Shown one piece after another: positions 1 through 10,771 of a stretch of DNA of 64,000 nt. This stretch comes from Russula earlei (Eukaryota; Basidiomycota; Agaricomycetes; Russulales; Russulaceae), in assembly GCA_025769875.1 (NCBI GenBank), contig JAGFNK010000048.1, forward strand, positions 1 through 64,000. The letters run 5' to 3'. Numbering within the stretch: the first letter of the stretch is position 1; every line of letters starts with the position of its first letter. The notes beneath the pieces were generated by a model, which was given only the letters and a program-made list of their open reading frames with translations, was not told where the DNA came from and did not search any database. The translations under genes were made by a program, and so were the position numbers.

Positions 1-112
1 ACGGTCCGGCTTTGTCCGTTCACACGCTACCTGGTGACCGTCCCTTGGAATGGCTAGAGCTGTGACTTGGTTCCCAATGAGTATCGCAATCCCCACATCA
101 TACTATTACTTA

Positions 113-1730
113 ACGGGTGTTTCACCACCATTGATCACTGAATTACACCACATCAACTACAAAATTATACTGATAGCATGCATGGTTCAAAAGATAAGCT
201 TCATGCTACCAGAAAATCTAATTATCTCAATGAAAAGTGAGGATGAAGCAACGACGAGCCCCCATGTCAAAAAGTACCTAGTGTTTCACCACCATGTCAC
301 GCAAAAGTAACGCTTTTGATGTCCGAAATCTGTGATCCGACATCGGCATCTGACAAGCCGAAGTGTTTTCAAGCGCGTCACGACAGAACATATTAAGTAT
401 TTAAAAGCTTGACTGTTTACAACTAATAAGGGTTCTATTTACAATTAGAATGGATTGCCATTATTAAAGAAGGATATTGAAGTGAATTATAGGAATGTAC
501 AGAATTATTGTGTGAATGGTATGCTCCGTGAGGTGCAGGGAATGAACGAGGGTGTAGCGCGCCAGGTCGGGGCATGCAGAGTCCGTGGGGCTTGATCTGG
601 GCGGGTATGAGCTGAAGGGAGCAGGGAGCAAGCAAGGTCGTGCCCCAGGACGCAACGTGCGTGCGCGCGCGCGAGAGAGAGTGTGTCTTCTTGAAGAAGA
701 GTGAGAGCTTGAGAGAGTCAAGGTGTTCTTAGCCACACGAGAGGGTCAATGCGAATACTAGAAAACTGATCCCATTCACTGAGCTGCTCAGCTATAGCTA
801 CTGATACTTAAATACAAAAATGCTACTCCTCTGACTGCAAGTCGAGAGCGCAAGGCGGTGCGGCGATGACGAAGGGACAAGACGCTATGGGCAGTGAGCC
901 CTCGGATCGAGTGGCGATGACGTCTGCGCGTGCATCATCCGCGACCGTACGTATGCGCGTGGCGGGGGCGAGGACGAGGTGAGTGACGTTGACGGCGATC
1001 GTCTTGAGCCGTTGTCGCAGTGGGGAACGCGAGGGGATGACGTCGAATGGAGAGTGTGGGAGGGAAGGAGAAGGAATAGGAAGGAAGACGCATGGCGAGG
1101 GATGAGAGGATAGGGAGACGAAAGACGAGGGAAACGAAGACGCGTGGGCGAGGGACGCCGAAGTGGGGCGAGTACAGGTCATGTGAGTTTCCCGGTCAGC
1201 GGGCTCACATACCTTACAAGGGCAGACAGCGTGGAAAGGATGGGAAGATGTGGAGGGGCCGTGGAGAGTTGTGAAGTTGGCATGAGAGTTGGGGATCGAT
1301 GGTTGAGGCTGCCTCCCCATTCACCAACTTTCGTTTCGTTTCGCTGTTGATCGAATTTGCCCAAATAGCACACTTGTCGGCACTTGATTATGTTGGTGAA
1401 ATGTCACAGTGGGCCAGAGAACCACAAACTGCTCTATGATCATGGTAAAATTACTCCAGTCCATAGGAAATACATATTGCCTGATATGAAAAAAAATGGA
1501 AGGATCAGTTCACTCCTTGTATCTCAATGTTAAAAATATGTGATTCACTCCTCATAATGTAGCTTCTGCTGACCTCGACCTCAACCACAAATCAGGAAAA
1601 AATCGTAGGAATGTTCCTAATACTTATAACCTCTCAGATCATCAATTTGAAGAAGATCAGAGATGTTTTGGGGCTTATAAAGTGTTATCAGCATGGTGGT
1701 GAAACACTAGTACCCGTGGTGAAACACTCG
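113..1730. repeat. Inverted-repeat debris flanking an LTR-like insertion
   Basis: The motif GTGTTTCACCACCAT occurs at about 117-131 and 279-293. Its reverse complement occurs at about 1692-1706, and a close variant (CGTGGTGAAACAC) follows at about 1714-1726. This looks like the two ends of a MITE-like element whose interior was split by the LTR-like repeat at 434-1218. No target-site duplication was found, so the outer limits are uncertain. Confidence 0.3.
434..1218 (-). mobile_element. Solo LTR-like repeat, family R1, copy A
   Basis: On the minus strand this begins TGTAAGGTATGTGAGCCCGC at 1218 and runs to about 434. The same sequence in the same order is found at 30815-31790 (+) and, truncated, at 43812-44060 (-). 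A TATTTAA box lies near the middle, at about 809-815 read on the minus strand, followed by a purine/pyrimidine-skewed stretch, as in an LTR promoter. The flanks AGGGT (429-433) and AGGGC (1219-1223) match at four of five bases and could be an aged target-site duplication. Reading frames inside it are low-complexity and are not genes. A GC/GA simple repeat lies at about 659-690. Confidence 0.5.
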
Positions 1731-2183
1731 GTAAGCGATAGTAGTCTGCTGTCCTGCACACGACGAGCTTTAGTTTGCCTGGGTTGTCGTGGCATCATGC
1801 CAACACAATGTTAGATGCTACGTTTTGTACTGAATCTTCAGGATGACATATCCTCCAGGCCAATGTCGCGACTCGAGCCCAAGGGACCCCATTTTGCCAC
1901 CAGTCACCTGTTCATCGCACGGAACCGAATCGTCGAGGTGGGAGAACCCCTTGTTAGGACCCTCAACTTTCAAAGTAAGTTTATTGGGATGGGCAACAAC
2001 AGGGTTGGGCAAGGTCCTGAGCGACCGAAGAGTTTACGGGCTTGCATGCACGACAGTGCTAATAAAGATACAAAAGCGAGATGGAACGACTTGGGAAGGT
2101 GATGGCAAGGATGGAGGAGATACAACATTCCCGTGTCGCACGCACGAGAACGCAAACCCAAGAAAAAAAGTGATCGTCATGCA
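1219..2183. other. Intergenic, no gene recognised
   Basis: Apart from the inverted-repeat remnants near 1692-1730 nothing coding is supported. The open frames at about 1815-2250 overlap on both strands, show no family features, and lie downstream of the UBC1 stop, so they are probably its 3' flank. Confidence 0.4.
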
Positions 2184-3044
2184 TCATGCCTTGAGCAACT
2201 CCTCGACAACCTTGTCATCCGTAATCTTGGCGACATTGGCGCCACGATAATTCAAGCGTCGTAATACGTCAATCTACACCGAGCGTGCATGTGAGCGACG
2301 TAACAACTACAATCCACGCTGGTCTCACCACTTTATTACGCTCGAAGCCAATAGCCTCGAACTGGTCAACGTGTGCTCGTTCGAGACCGGCGATCGCGAC
2401 CTCATCGCGCAAGGCACCGCCTATCTTCCCTGTGGAACCCAGCCCTATGGATGGCGCAGGCCCTCCGGCGTATACGTGGGTCCAGTAACGCGCAGTGTCC
2501 TCGAAACTCGTACGGGACGTCATGAAGTGCTTCGCAACCTCAGCGTCTTGTGGGTCGTTCGGCTCTGGACTGCAGAGGAGAGATTGCAACGAAATGAGGG
2601 TGGATTTCAGAGTAAGAACGGGCGACCAGGCGTCCTTGAGGATGTCGAGGCAGATGGCGCCTGAAGCAGAAGAGACGTTTGGGTGGTAAACCTTTGTGAT
2701 GAACTTCATCTTTACAGGTTGAAAAGGGTACGAATCGGGTATGACGATGTCCTATGGTAGCGTCAGTCATGTCGAAAGAGGGGTTAGACGCCCGCGGGGA
2801 ACGGAGGATGGTGGGTATAGCGCACGACTTCAAAGTGACCGCCATGGTAAGGAGTGTCCTGTGGACCCTCAAAGGATCCGCGAAGATGAAATGGAGAGTT
2901 GTCGATGAGCTCGATGTTGATGTTCGACGACTGGTCATTTTTGCAATCTTGGTGATACAGTGGATCAGTTAGAGCGGAGACAGGGAACTACTCGTGATCC
3001 GCACCAGCAATCTCCTTGTTTACTCGACGAAGACGGGCGTCCAT
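2184..3044 (-). CDS. UBC1: Ubiquitin-conjugating enzyme E2, Ubc1/UBE2K type with UBA domain
   Basis: E2 enzymes accept ubiquitin from E1 as a cysteine thioester and pass it on with an E3. The Ubc1/UBE2K class extends Lys48 chains. Four exons fit the family without a frame break: 3044-3005, 2947-2826, 2751-2329 and 2273-2184, joined by GT-AG introns and totalling 675 nt (224 residues). The N-terminus starts MDARLRRVNKEIAD. The catalytic motif HPNVSSASGAICLDILKD puts the active cysteine at residue 88, the position used in yeast Ubc1. LQSLLCSPEPNDPQDAEVA follows. The last exon completes a C-terminal UBA domain (about residues 185-224, ending EELLKA). The length is close to that of yeast Ubc1 (215). 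The start was chosen because upstream sequence has no homologous residues. It is divergent from HEM13. Exon joins are inferred from splice signals and family fit. Confidence 0.93.
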
Positions 3045-3192
3045 GATAGAATGGAGATGCAAAAACGAGTTCGAAGGGTGGATGTGAAAGTTGTTTGAGG
3101 CAGAGGGTTGCAGTGATTGACGGCTTCCTTCCCACACGTGGCCCTGGACACATCCCACTGTTCGTTCATCGTTTATCATTATCATCAGCACA
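3045..3192. promoter_or_regulatory. Shared divergent promoter region UBC1/HEM13
   Basis: Only 148 bp separate the two start codons, which point away from each other, so both 5' regions must lie here or overlap the neighbouring gene. The HEM13 side has a pyrimidine/AT run followed by CAGCACA just before the ATG. No defined operator could be identified by eye. Confidence 0.5.
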
Positions 3193-4218
3193 ATGTCGTC
3201 CATGCGTAACGTGTTTGCAGAGCATGTGGAAAATCTTCAAAATACCATCGTAACCGCTTTTGAGAAACTCGACCCGAATGCCCCTCCTTTCCTCCGCGAT
3301 CGCTGGGAACGCCAGGGTGGTGGCTATGGCATATCCTGCATCTTCTCAACCCCGTTCTCTTCAACCCCCGCCACGACGGTTCTCGAAAAGGCCGGCGTTA
3401 ACATCTCGGTCGTTCATGGCTCTCTTTCTCCTGCGCAAGTGAAACAGATGTGTGCAGATCACGCTTCACTTCCCTATGATCCAAACCGCCACGAAACCCT
3501 CCCCTTCTTCGTTGCCGGCCTCTCGATCGTCATCCACCCGCGCAATCCGCACGCACCCACAGTTCATGCCAACTATCGCTTCTTCGAAGTGACAGACACG
3601 GCGGACACGTCCAACGTGCTCGCGTGGTGGTTTGGCGGCGGGTCCGATCTCACCCCTTCCTACCTCTACGAGGACGACGCGCGGCACTTCCACACGACAC
3701 TCAAAACCGCCTGTGATCCACACGGCGCAGCGCTCTACCCCGCATTCAAGGCATGGTGCGACGAATACTTTTTCATCCCCCATCGCGGCGAGACGCGGGG
3801 CATAGGCGGGATTTTCTTCGATGACCTCTGCGACACGACGCACAAGCGCCTCCCGGATGCGTCGCTCCACGATCGCCCGTGGACGCCCGAGAATATCTTC
3901 GCGTTTGTGCGTAGCGCCAGCAACGCCTTCCTCCCTTCGTACCTTCCTATCCTGGAGCGCCGCGCCAACATGCCGAACACCGATGCCCACCGCCGCTGGC
4001 AGCTCCTTCGCCGCGGCCGCTACGTGGAGTTCAACCTCATGTATGACCGCGGCACCAAGTTTGGTCTCGCGTCACCCATCGCGCGTATCGAGAGTGTCCT
4101 GATGAGCTTGCCAGAGGTTGCCCGGTGGGAGTACTGCAGCGAGGTCGGTGCGGAAGCGGGTAGTGACGAGGGGAGGCTGCTGGAGCTTCTCAGAAAACCG
4201 AGGGCGTGGGTCGTGTAA
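3193..4218 (+). CDS. HEM13: Coproporphyrinogen III oxidase, oxygen-dependent
   Basis: This enzyme oxidatively decarboxylates coproporphyrinogen III to protoporphyrinogen IX in haem synthesis. The gene is a single 341-residue exon, within the usual length for the family. Family signatures are in order: RDRWERQGGGYGISCIF near residue 35, HPRNPHAPTVHANYRFFEV near 116, WWFGGGSDLTPSYLYEDDA near 142, FKAWCDEYFFIPHRGE near 184, GIGGIFFDDL near 203, and RRGRYVEFNLMYDRGTKFGL near 275. The N-terminus has no clear mitochondrial presequence, which agrees with the cytosolic yeast Hem13. The first ATG of the frame is used. A second Met four codons on is an alternative. The stop at 4216-4218 follows a short C-terminal tail. 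There is no sign of damage. Confidence 0.96.
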   Translation: MSSMRNVFAEHVENLQNTIVTAFEKLDPNAPPFLRDRWERQGGGYGISCIFSTPFSSTPATTVLEKAGVNISVVHGSLSPAQVKQMCADHASLPYDPNRHETLPFFVAGLSIVIHPRNPHAPTVHANYRFFEVTDTADTSNVLAWWFGGGSDLTPSYLYEDDARHFHTTLKTACDPHGAALYPAFKAWCDEYFFIPHRGETRGIGGIFFDDLCDTTHKRLPDASLHDRPWTPENIFAFVRSASNAFLPSYLPILERRANMPNTDAHRRWQLLRRGRYVEFNLMYDRGTKFGLASPIARIESVLMSLPEVARWEYCSEVGAEAGSDEGRLLELLRKPRAWVV

Positions 4219-5667
4219 CCCAGAAGTGTCCCGCAGACACTCTAGAGATTGTCTGGCGACTAACCGAAATGTACGTTGTCGATTGTCTGTACATTTGTAC
4301 TTGTTTTCCTGCATTGAATACACCATATTCTGTTATGAGTCTCTGCTAACCCGTGACCGTAGATGAATAGGCAGGCCCCAAGCATAGCTATGAAACCCTC
4401 AAGGCCCAGCCAGTCACGATCCTCATTTGGTAATTCGGTTAGCCAGGTTGATCCATTATCACCTCGCGACCGACATTGATGTACTCCGATGAGTGGTTCG
4501 AGGTCAAGTGGGCCTGGTCCTTTTATTCTTCCGTCTCCTCGGATCATCAGCCATTTTGTCCCATCAAATCAACACAATGGAGGGCACACGAAGCCATACG
4601 CTCGTTCGATCATGTTGACATGAGATACGCTGCCATCGGACTTTGTTATCCAGCTCTGAGTCAATCAAATTGGAGCATTTGACATGGACAAAGAACCTAC
4701 GATGCCACTCTACAAGCCCTCGTCATAATCTTGGGAATAAGAAAACACAACAGATGCATGCCAGGCTGTCGAGTCATCATTATAAACTTACGGTATGGAG
4801 TTCGAGCACCACTCGTGCCTTCGCGGTTGTACCTACAGAGGATCGTCCTTCCGAAAAAGCCGGTCATTTCGAAACTAATGAAGTGGACAAACAGGGTCAG
4901 GTACCAAACCGTTCAATACTACCATATCCATCCGTCCACCCTCGGGGGAGGCGACTTTTGTCCCAGTATTCGAGTGCTCGCCAATATTGGACACCTGATT
5001 TCCATGAGACGAGACTATGACAATACTTCGCATGGATTTACAGAACAGGGCACGAGGCCTTTATCACGGGCATGTTTTGTCGGTGTCAAGCAGCAGCTTG
5101 GCCCCGGCTAATTATGGCAGACCGCATTTGTCTGCCGTCAGAAACTGAGATTCAGGCAAATTTAGGTGCAACGGAGGATAGGCAGCTAACGTAGCCACCA
5201 AGTGGGAATGACAAACCACAAACCGGGCCATTCAGCGCCAAAACAAAACCCCCCTCGGAAGCTCCCATTTCTTTAAGAGACGCGGATGTTCAGGTTGTGG
5301 TGTACTGGACGGCCATGAATTCCTTTTTTCTTCGAGTCAATATTGTCAAGAGAAGAGATGCGTACCCCCCAGAGAGCCCAAGCAGACAATTGTCGCGAAC
5401 GGCACCGCCAGGCCAAACTTTTTAGTCGTAGTCTATGGCGAGGCGACAACGGTGTCGTGTTGTCCATTCATGCAGGCAAACCTTCGGTAACGCTGTACTG
5501 ACCTGTCACAGGCGGGCGGTTTACCCATATTTGGCACTCTCAGCTTTTTTTGCCTGACCTAAGCGGACGAAAGCAAGGGACCATCGCATGCGACCCTCGA
5601 AGGTCACTCACCATGATGGATTTCACCGTGGTAGCGTCACGGTATCATCCTGAACAGGTGCTTGACC
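4219..5667. other. Intergenic, no gene recognised
   Basis: Open frames here are short, overlap on both strands and lack recognisable domains. A 95-codon minus frame (4547-4260) contains one hydrophobic stretch (GFIAMLGACLFIYG) and could be a small membrane protein or an exon, but nothing else supports it. Confidence 0.35.
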
Positions 5668-6028
5668 TCACCGGCCCCCATCGATGTCGTTGCTCCATCT
5701 CTGCTGTAAATCATAATACAGGCTAAGCGCAGGCTCAAACTCAATCGCCTGTGTGGGTTCGGTACTCGCCTCCTTTCGGCAAACCATAGACGTGCTCTGG
5801 TCCGCCCTCGACATGGCCACAGCACGAACCTCTGGGAGGAACTCCGGGATTCCTAAGGAACGCCTCAAGAGCGGACCAGAAAATGCTCTCCTTCGCCGGG
5901 ATCGCGGAGGACATGGTGTCCAAGAACACGTTTCTTGCAAGGGCGTGCCCGTTCGGATCGAATTTGTACGTCAACTTTACGCGCGCACCTTCGGGTTCGA
6001 TGCCGCGGAAGAATGCAATGTTGCCCAT
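5668..6028 (-). pseudogene. Unrecognised coding-like stretch broken by a frame change
   Basis: A minus frame from 6028 reads well until about 5850 (for example TYKFDPNGHALARNVFLD and AKESIFWSALEAFLRNPG). A second frame then continues naturally (PEFLPEVRAVAMSRADQ) to a stop at 5668. The seam falls inside a run of similar residues with no convincing splice sites, so a single-base indel is the simplest reading. I do not recognise the family. Minus-strand sequence upstream (about 6700-7300) may hold further exons but could not be joined. It may be a decayed gene or a mis-sequenced base in a real one. Confidence 0.3.
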
Positions 6029-7337
6029 TGAGCGGTGGTGGAGCCGTCGCTAGCTCAATCGCAGAGTCGAACGATTGAGGGCCACGCCCTCTCGTTCGAT
6101 TGTGTCAGAGTGTTAGGCACGAGCGAACGGAACATCGTCGCACTCCGTACCACATACGACTTGAAGGATCGTCCTTTGTGTGCGACTGGACCTTAGTTTC
6201 TACTGGCTTGGGCAGGCAATGACCCGGAAAGCACCTGAGCTGGTATAGCCCTACCACTTGCGAAAGGGTATGTGATCAACACGAGAAGCGAGAGCGAGTA
6301 GGAATTGGACAGTAGCACGCGGCGGGAGATTCGCGGATAAAGTTCTCACTCTCGAGCCATGTTGTTACGGTATACGCTTACGCTATTGCAACAGCACATG
6401 TGGAAGTGAGGCACGGAACAGGACGAGAAAGTATCTGCGCACGACCTTGATCAGGTGTATGATCAGGCAGTTACGGCGTGGAAAAACAATCTGGAGTCCG
6501 TCTTCCGGGCCTTGGGCGACAAATCCCTCCAACGTCTTCATGCCGTGAGCGATGAATTCGCAGGCCCCGCGCGAGTTACGCTCGATAGAACGTAATGGGA
6601 AGCAAGGAGCGGTGTAGCTGCAGGGTGCAGCACGACGCCAATACAGTCCGCGGACCTCGGAAGCTTCCAGGTAAATAGATCACGCATCATTGCGCTCCAC
6701 ATCAAATTAAAGTGTTTCGCCACTCGAGGCTGTGTAAGGTGACCCCGCTGAATCCCTTTGATCTCCTCATGTCATGTATCCGGGGTTTGAGAATCCAGTC
6801 AAGTTCTTCCTCTAAGAGCCACCTCATTCCCGTCTGCTTCAAGAACCGCTTGCTCTCCTCTTTGGGAGAGACTCCTGTCAACCCCTGTCCGAGTCCTTAC
6901 GAACTCAAGTGTACCCTTTTCCGGGGCCAGGTTCTGAGAGGGTCGAAGTGGAGTGGCGCAAATCTTATTAGTCAATATCTGTAGAATAGGAAAGACTTTG
7001 CGTAACGACGAAACAAGAACATTGGCCAGGGGCGGTGTACGAAAGAAGGCAACTTGAAGAGTTGTGCCAGGCACTACAGTAGTAGCAGTGCCGTGCCAGT
7101 GAAGATGGCGTATCTTACGTAACCGAATTCGTGTACAACGGCCAATTGTACACGCTTGAGACACCGCCCCTCGCCTACCTAACGGTATCGCTCGGCAGTG
7201 CAACGCAAGCCTTAACGAAATTCCCGTCGAATAGAATGACAAACACGTCGCGAATGAGCTCCTTGTTTGATTGTGGCACTTACTGCCCTGGGGCCCATGC
7301 GCCAAGGAAAAGTATACATACAGTGACTCGCCGACAA
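6029..7337. other. No gene resolved
   Basis: A minus-strand open frame at 7305-6799 contains a coding-like segment (GTLEFVRTRTGVDRSLSQRG). It has no recognised domain and no clear exon partners. It may belong to the same broken gene as the stretch at 5668-6028. Confidence 0.25.
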
Positions 7338-7409
7338 ATGTTCAAATTGCCATTTGTGCTATTGTGCGCCTTTCATTGTCATATCGACCTTGACATTGCC
7401 GCTTCGCCA

Positions 7410-8024
7410 ATGCTCTTCTTTCCCGGTACCTCTCAGGCATCGGAGAGAGTTGACGCTACGCCAATCCGCCGGCGCTCGACGACAATCTCCATGATGGAAG
7501 AAGAGTTTGGCATCCGCGAACTGCCTCAGACTACGCGTCTCGGTGGGCAACGGCAAATTCTCTTTTTTAACCCATTGTCTCATTGTTCTTTATTGTTTTG
7601 GTTTGCAGGCATACCGTCCAAGCTCAGGTTACTCCCTCCAAAGCGCAAGAGATCCTCCACTCAGGTCCCAGAACCTCGCAGGAACTCACCTTTCCTGGAG
7701 GGATCCTGGGAGGCAGTATGGGATTGTGATGTCGATATAGCTAACGGGAACTTTGTCGAACCTCCTCTCGAAGAAGACGTAAACGTCTCGGGCAGTGTCT
7801 CGGACTACCAGGGGCAAGATAATCAGCTCGACCATGATTTCGTCACACCCACAAATGGCGATCCTTGGAGCACGAATGGAGAAATCACGCCACAGTTCTC
7901 TTCGAATTTCCCGAATACACCGAATCCTGGTCCCTTAGGACGCAAAGGTCACTTTGATCGGTGTCGGGAGTTCCTGGGATTCAATGCATCGCATCCAGCC
8001 GACTCGGAGCCTGACGAATCGTAG
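7410..8024 (+). CDS. Hypothetical acidic, Pro/Ser/Asn-rich protein with basic cluster
   Basis: I do not recognise this protein. The frame is open well upstream, but coding character begins around MLFFPGTSQASERVDATP at 7410. An in-frame Met at 7338 starts a hydrophobic run that could instead be a signal peptide. A 66-bp interval at 7543-7608 has a GTGGGC start, a TTAAC branch-like site and a TTTGCAG end, and is probably an intron: removing it joins TTRLG directly to IPSKL and keeps the frame. A basic cluster PPKRKR after the intron resembles a nuclear localisation signal. The C-terminal half is acidic and low-complexity (about 135 residues), ending PADSEPDES. Nuclear location is an inference. 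Start and intron are not proven. Confidence 0.45.
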   Translation: MLFFPGTSQASERVDATPIRRRSTTISMMEEEFGIRELPQTTRLGGQRQILFFNPLSHCSLLFWFAGIPSKLRLLPPKRKRSSTQVPEPRRNSPFLEGSWEAVWDCDVDIANGNFVEPPLEEDVNVSGSVSDYQGQDNQLDHDFVTPTNGDPWSTNGEITPQFSSNFPNTPNPGPLGRKGHFDRCREFLGFNASHPADSEPDES

Positions 8025-9308
8025 CGGACAAGCGTAGTTATTGACGAAAATATGCCATGCTACCTCCATCTCGGTTTGTTACAACTCGGGTAGAAAAGAA
8101 TTTTCGCGCCGGCATATCCCTCGCGGCGGTCTTTGCACTCTGAAGTACATTTCCCCTTGATGGTGCACAAATTAGCATAGTTGTCCAGGCTTCCACATCA
8201 ATGAAACTCATGTGGCGTTACGAGTTATATATGTCTTCGGGGCGTCTGTTTTTTTTTTTCGAAAGGCATGTGCGGTTGGAGAACAAGGACACGTACCGTA
8301 CTCATGGGCCCGGGAAAGATGACCCTCATGCCAAAATGATTTCGGCTGTTAATATGTTCTGAAACAACGCAAAGCACTCACGAGTATACCGTATCGTGCC
8401 AGCGAACATTTGTTTTCCTGGGCCTTGCGAGTCTGCTGGGTAGACCGTCCCGCTGGAGACACGCTGCCCCGGACCCAATCCAATAGCACTACCATCAATT
8501 TCGGAAGCACTCTGCAGAAATGCAAATAAATGTGAAGGCGCGCGCCTGTCTTGACAGAAGAGAGACGTCCCTCGAAAGTTGAGATAGAAATAACGCTTGA
8601 GGGTTGCTAGTACACCCTAGAAAGAGGAACCGATTTCCAGCCAAAGTCTCAAAAGAAAATGACAGGGTTACATATTTTTCACGGTAATGCCATGACCGTT
8701 AGCTTTGGGAGCCGCGCTAACAACCAACTACAAGACAAGGCAACAAACAAGTGCCAACTGACTGGGATGCCACGTGTTTGCCACATGGCACACAGCCGAC
8801 CGACCAAGTTCACCTCCCGCGAAGTCCGGTTTTCGACTCAGCGTTAACTTCAACATACTGTTGTCATCTTGATTTCTTTAACCAGCCTTTGAGCTTGAAT
8901 GCGTTAATTCTTACATGTCCCGCTTGCATACATCCGTTTTACATCCCCTCTCGTCTGGATCGCACGTCTTGCCTTGCGTGGCCGACTGTGGGTGTTATTT
9001 TTCTCCGTGGCAGCCCTTGTTCTTAGCTATGATACCCACTGTCAAAGGTCTGGGCTGGCGACGCCAAAAGTTTCTTGGTATGTCAATAAAGAACAAAGAG
9101 CCGACACGTGAGAGCTCTTGGGACTTTCAGCTCTACTCGAAAAACAATCAGTGCCCACAAATCTCTTTCTCGGTCTCGGTTGTCAGGGCATCTGATGTCT
9201 GTTGATCTTACCTCCAAAGACGCTGCTGTGCCTTGTCTTCTTTTTTTTCCGTCGCCAATATAAGGGGCCCTTTGAGAGTCTTGATGACAAGAAACTACGC
9301 CATTTTTT
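8025..9308. other. Intergenic, no gene recognised
   Basis: A poly-T run lies near 8250-8260. Scattered open frames between 8659 and 9205 overlap each other and show no domain. This is probably the 3' flank of the upstream gene plus the 5' region of the helix-loop-helix gene. Confidence 0.4.
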
Positions 9309-10491
9309 ATGCCCTCACACTGGACCTCGATGCACTCCGTGCACTTCCACAACTTAGGGGTCAATCCTGGTCACGATATAGAGCAAGATAACCCCCAATC
9401 CCATTCGAGTGACCAAACTGCCTATTTGCAGCCATCGACGTCGGAGGTCACAGATCTCCCCATTCAAGACCCTTCTTGGCAACACGGAAGTCGTTTCACC
9501 AACATCCAACCCGGGGTAAGCGACGATACTTTGGGACCTTTGCTCTCGCCTGGTCGAACCACTTTTCCTGGTTAGTACCCAAATACGTCCGAGATACACC
9601 AAAAGCCTAAACCGCAGAACTAACAGCATCTGAATTCCAAACCGTCCAGTCTTCCACCTCCAGCAATCCGTCTTGGACTCCCAATACGATCCTTCCGTTT
9701 TCCCCTCAGCACATCCTTGATCTGACACCAGTCCGGAGTATCCCTGCGACTCCGCATCTGTACGAAGGTATGCCGTTAGTTCATATCTCCGCCCTCAGCT
9801 TGTGGCTCTTTGCTCGAGCGATCATCGTCCCCGCCAGCATTGTCTGTCAACCGTTTCTGTCACATCCTTACTCACTCATAATCAAGCCAGCTCATCCACT
9901 AGTGCTCTACCTGCGGATTTGCGCCCTCCTATCGAGCGCCCGATCTGTCCCCGACCTTTGGGCGTTGAGGGAGCCTTGCCCTTCGGTTTGTTGGGGACGT
10001 CATCTGCAACTCATGTTGACCCTGTGAATTTTATAGCTGTCAGAGTTAACACGGAACCGGAGTTTCGAGATGACCAAACTGACCCGACACTTCACTTTAA
10101 ACAAATGCCTTATGCCGCACCGAAGCCCGTGATGATCCAGGTACAGAACACGAGCAGCGCAGAAGCGTCTAGTCAACGTGAGCAGAGGGTCCAAGAGAAA
10201 AAATACAGGGATAAAGAAAGGAAGCGTGGCGAACGCTTTGATCAATCAATGGATCACGCGAGGATCTGTGAGTTGCTTGGAATCTCGTTGACGCCGACGA
10301 AGACCCTCCCCAAGCGTAGTGAGTATTCATGTATTCTTCTCATCGAGTGTATTGAGTTTCTCCTAGTTCTGGACGCTGTTGAGAAACTGGTTGAGATGCG
10401 CGATCGTTTCGATGATCTCCAGCATCAGCTCAAAGCGCTCGAAACTGAAGGCGCTCTTCTGAAACAGAAGCTTGCTCAGCATCCGACATGA
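9309..10491 (+). CDS. Putative helix-loop-helix/leucine-zipper type transcription regulator
   Basis: This is probably a DNA-binding regulator in the nucleus. The C-terminal part has a basic stretch (KKYRDKERKRGERFDQ), a first helix (ARICELLGISL), a loop rich in Thr/Pro/Lys, then a second amphipathic helix running into a heptad coiled coil (LDAVEKLVEMRDRF...ALETEGALLKQKL). The helices are joined after removing a 48-bp intron (10319-10366). The N-terminal region is Ser/Pro/Gln-rich and disordered. A 47-bp intron at 9571-9617 (GTTAGT...CTAAACCGCAG) fits. A third intron begins at GTATGC (9769), but no acceptor before about 9950 joins in frame without an extra small exon, so the middle of the model is unresolved. 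The fold is recognised by pattern only, and it is a divergent member if it is bHLH. Confidence 0.6.
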
Positions 10492-10771
10492 AGAACTACT
10501 GGCTCCCAATGTTAGCACTGCGCTGGGTGGCTCGACAGGCGCAGATGCAAGCACGAGTCAGATAACCTTGCACTCACTACTTCAGTCTAGTAGGAGAAGC
10601 ACCGGACAAGGGGCGGAACACTTTATGGTTGTGGGATTATATAGGTTGCTGGTCGTGGCTTGTGGACAAGGACCAGAATGGACACCTGCATGTAACTTAT
10701 GGTGCATGACGGACTCATAGGATTGCTTGTATTATGACAGGGACAGGAATGCTTGTATTCCTCTTAGCTAT

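Noticed and set aside
823..1320. 165-codon minus frame near the left end
   Set aside because: Ser/Pro/Thr-rich frame within an LTR-like repeat. The related copies at 30815-31790 and 43812-44060 carry different broken frames.
3466..3990. 174-codon minus frame opposite HEM13
   Set aside because: Lies entirely antisense to the well-supported HEM13 coding sequence and has no domain.
5668..6028. Aromatic prenyltransferase (DMATS) fragment
   Set aside because: A loose resemblance of a few residues was not enough to name a family.
6799..7305. 168-codon minus frame as a separate gene
   Set aside because: No recognised domain, no clear start or splice partners; kept only as a note under the unresolved region.
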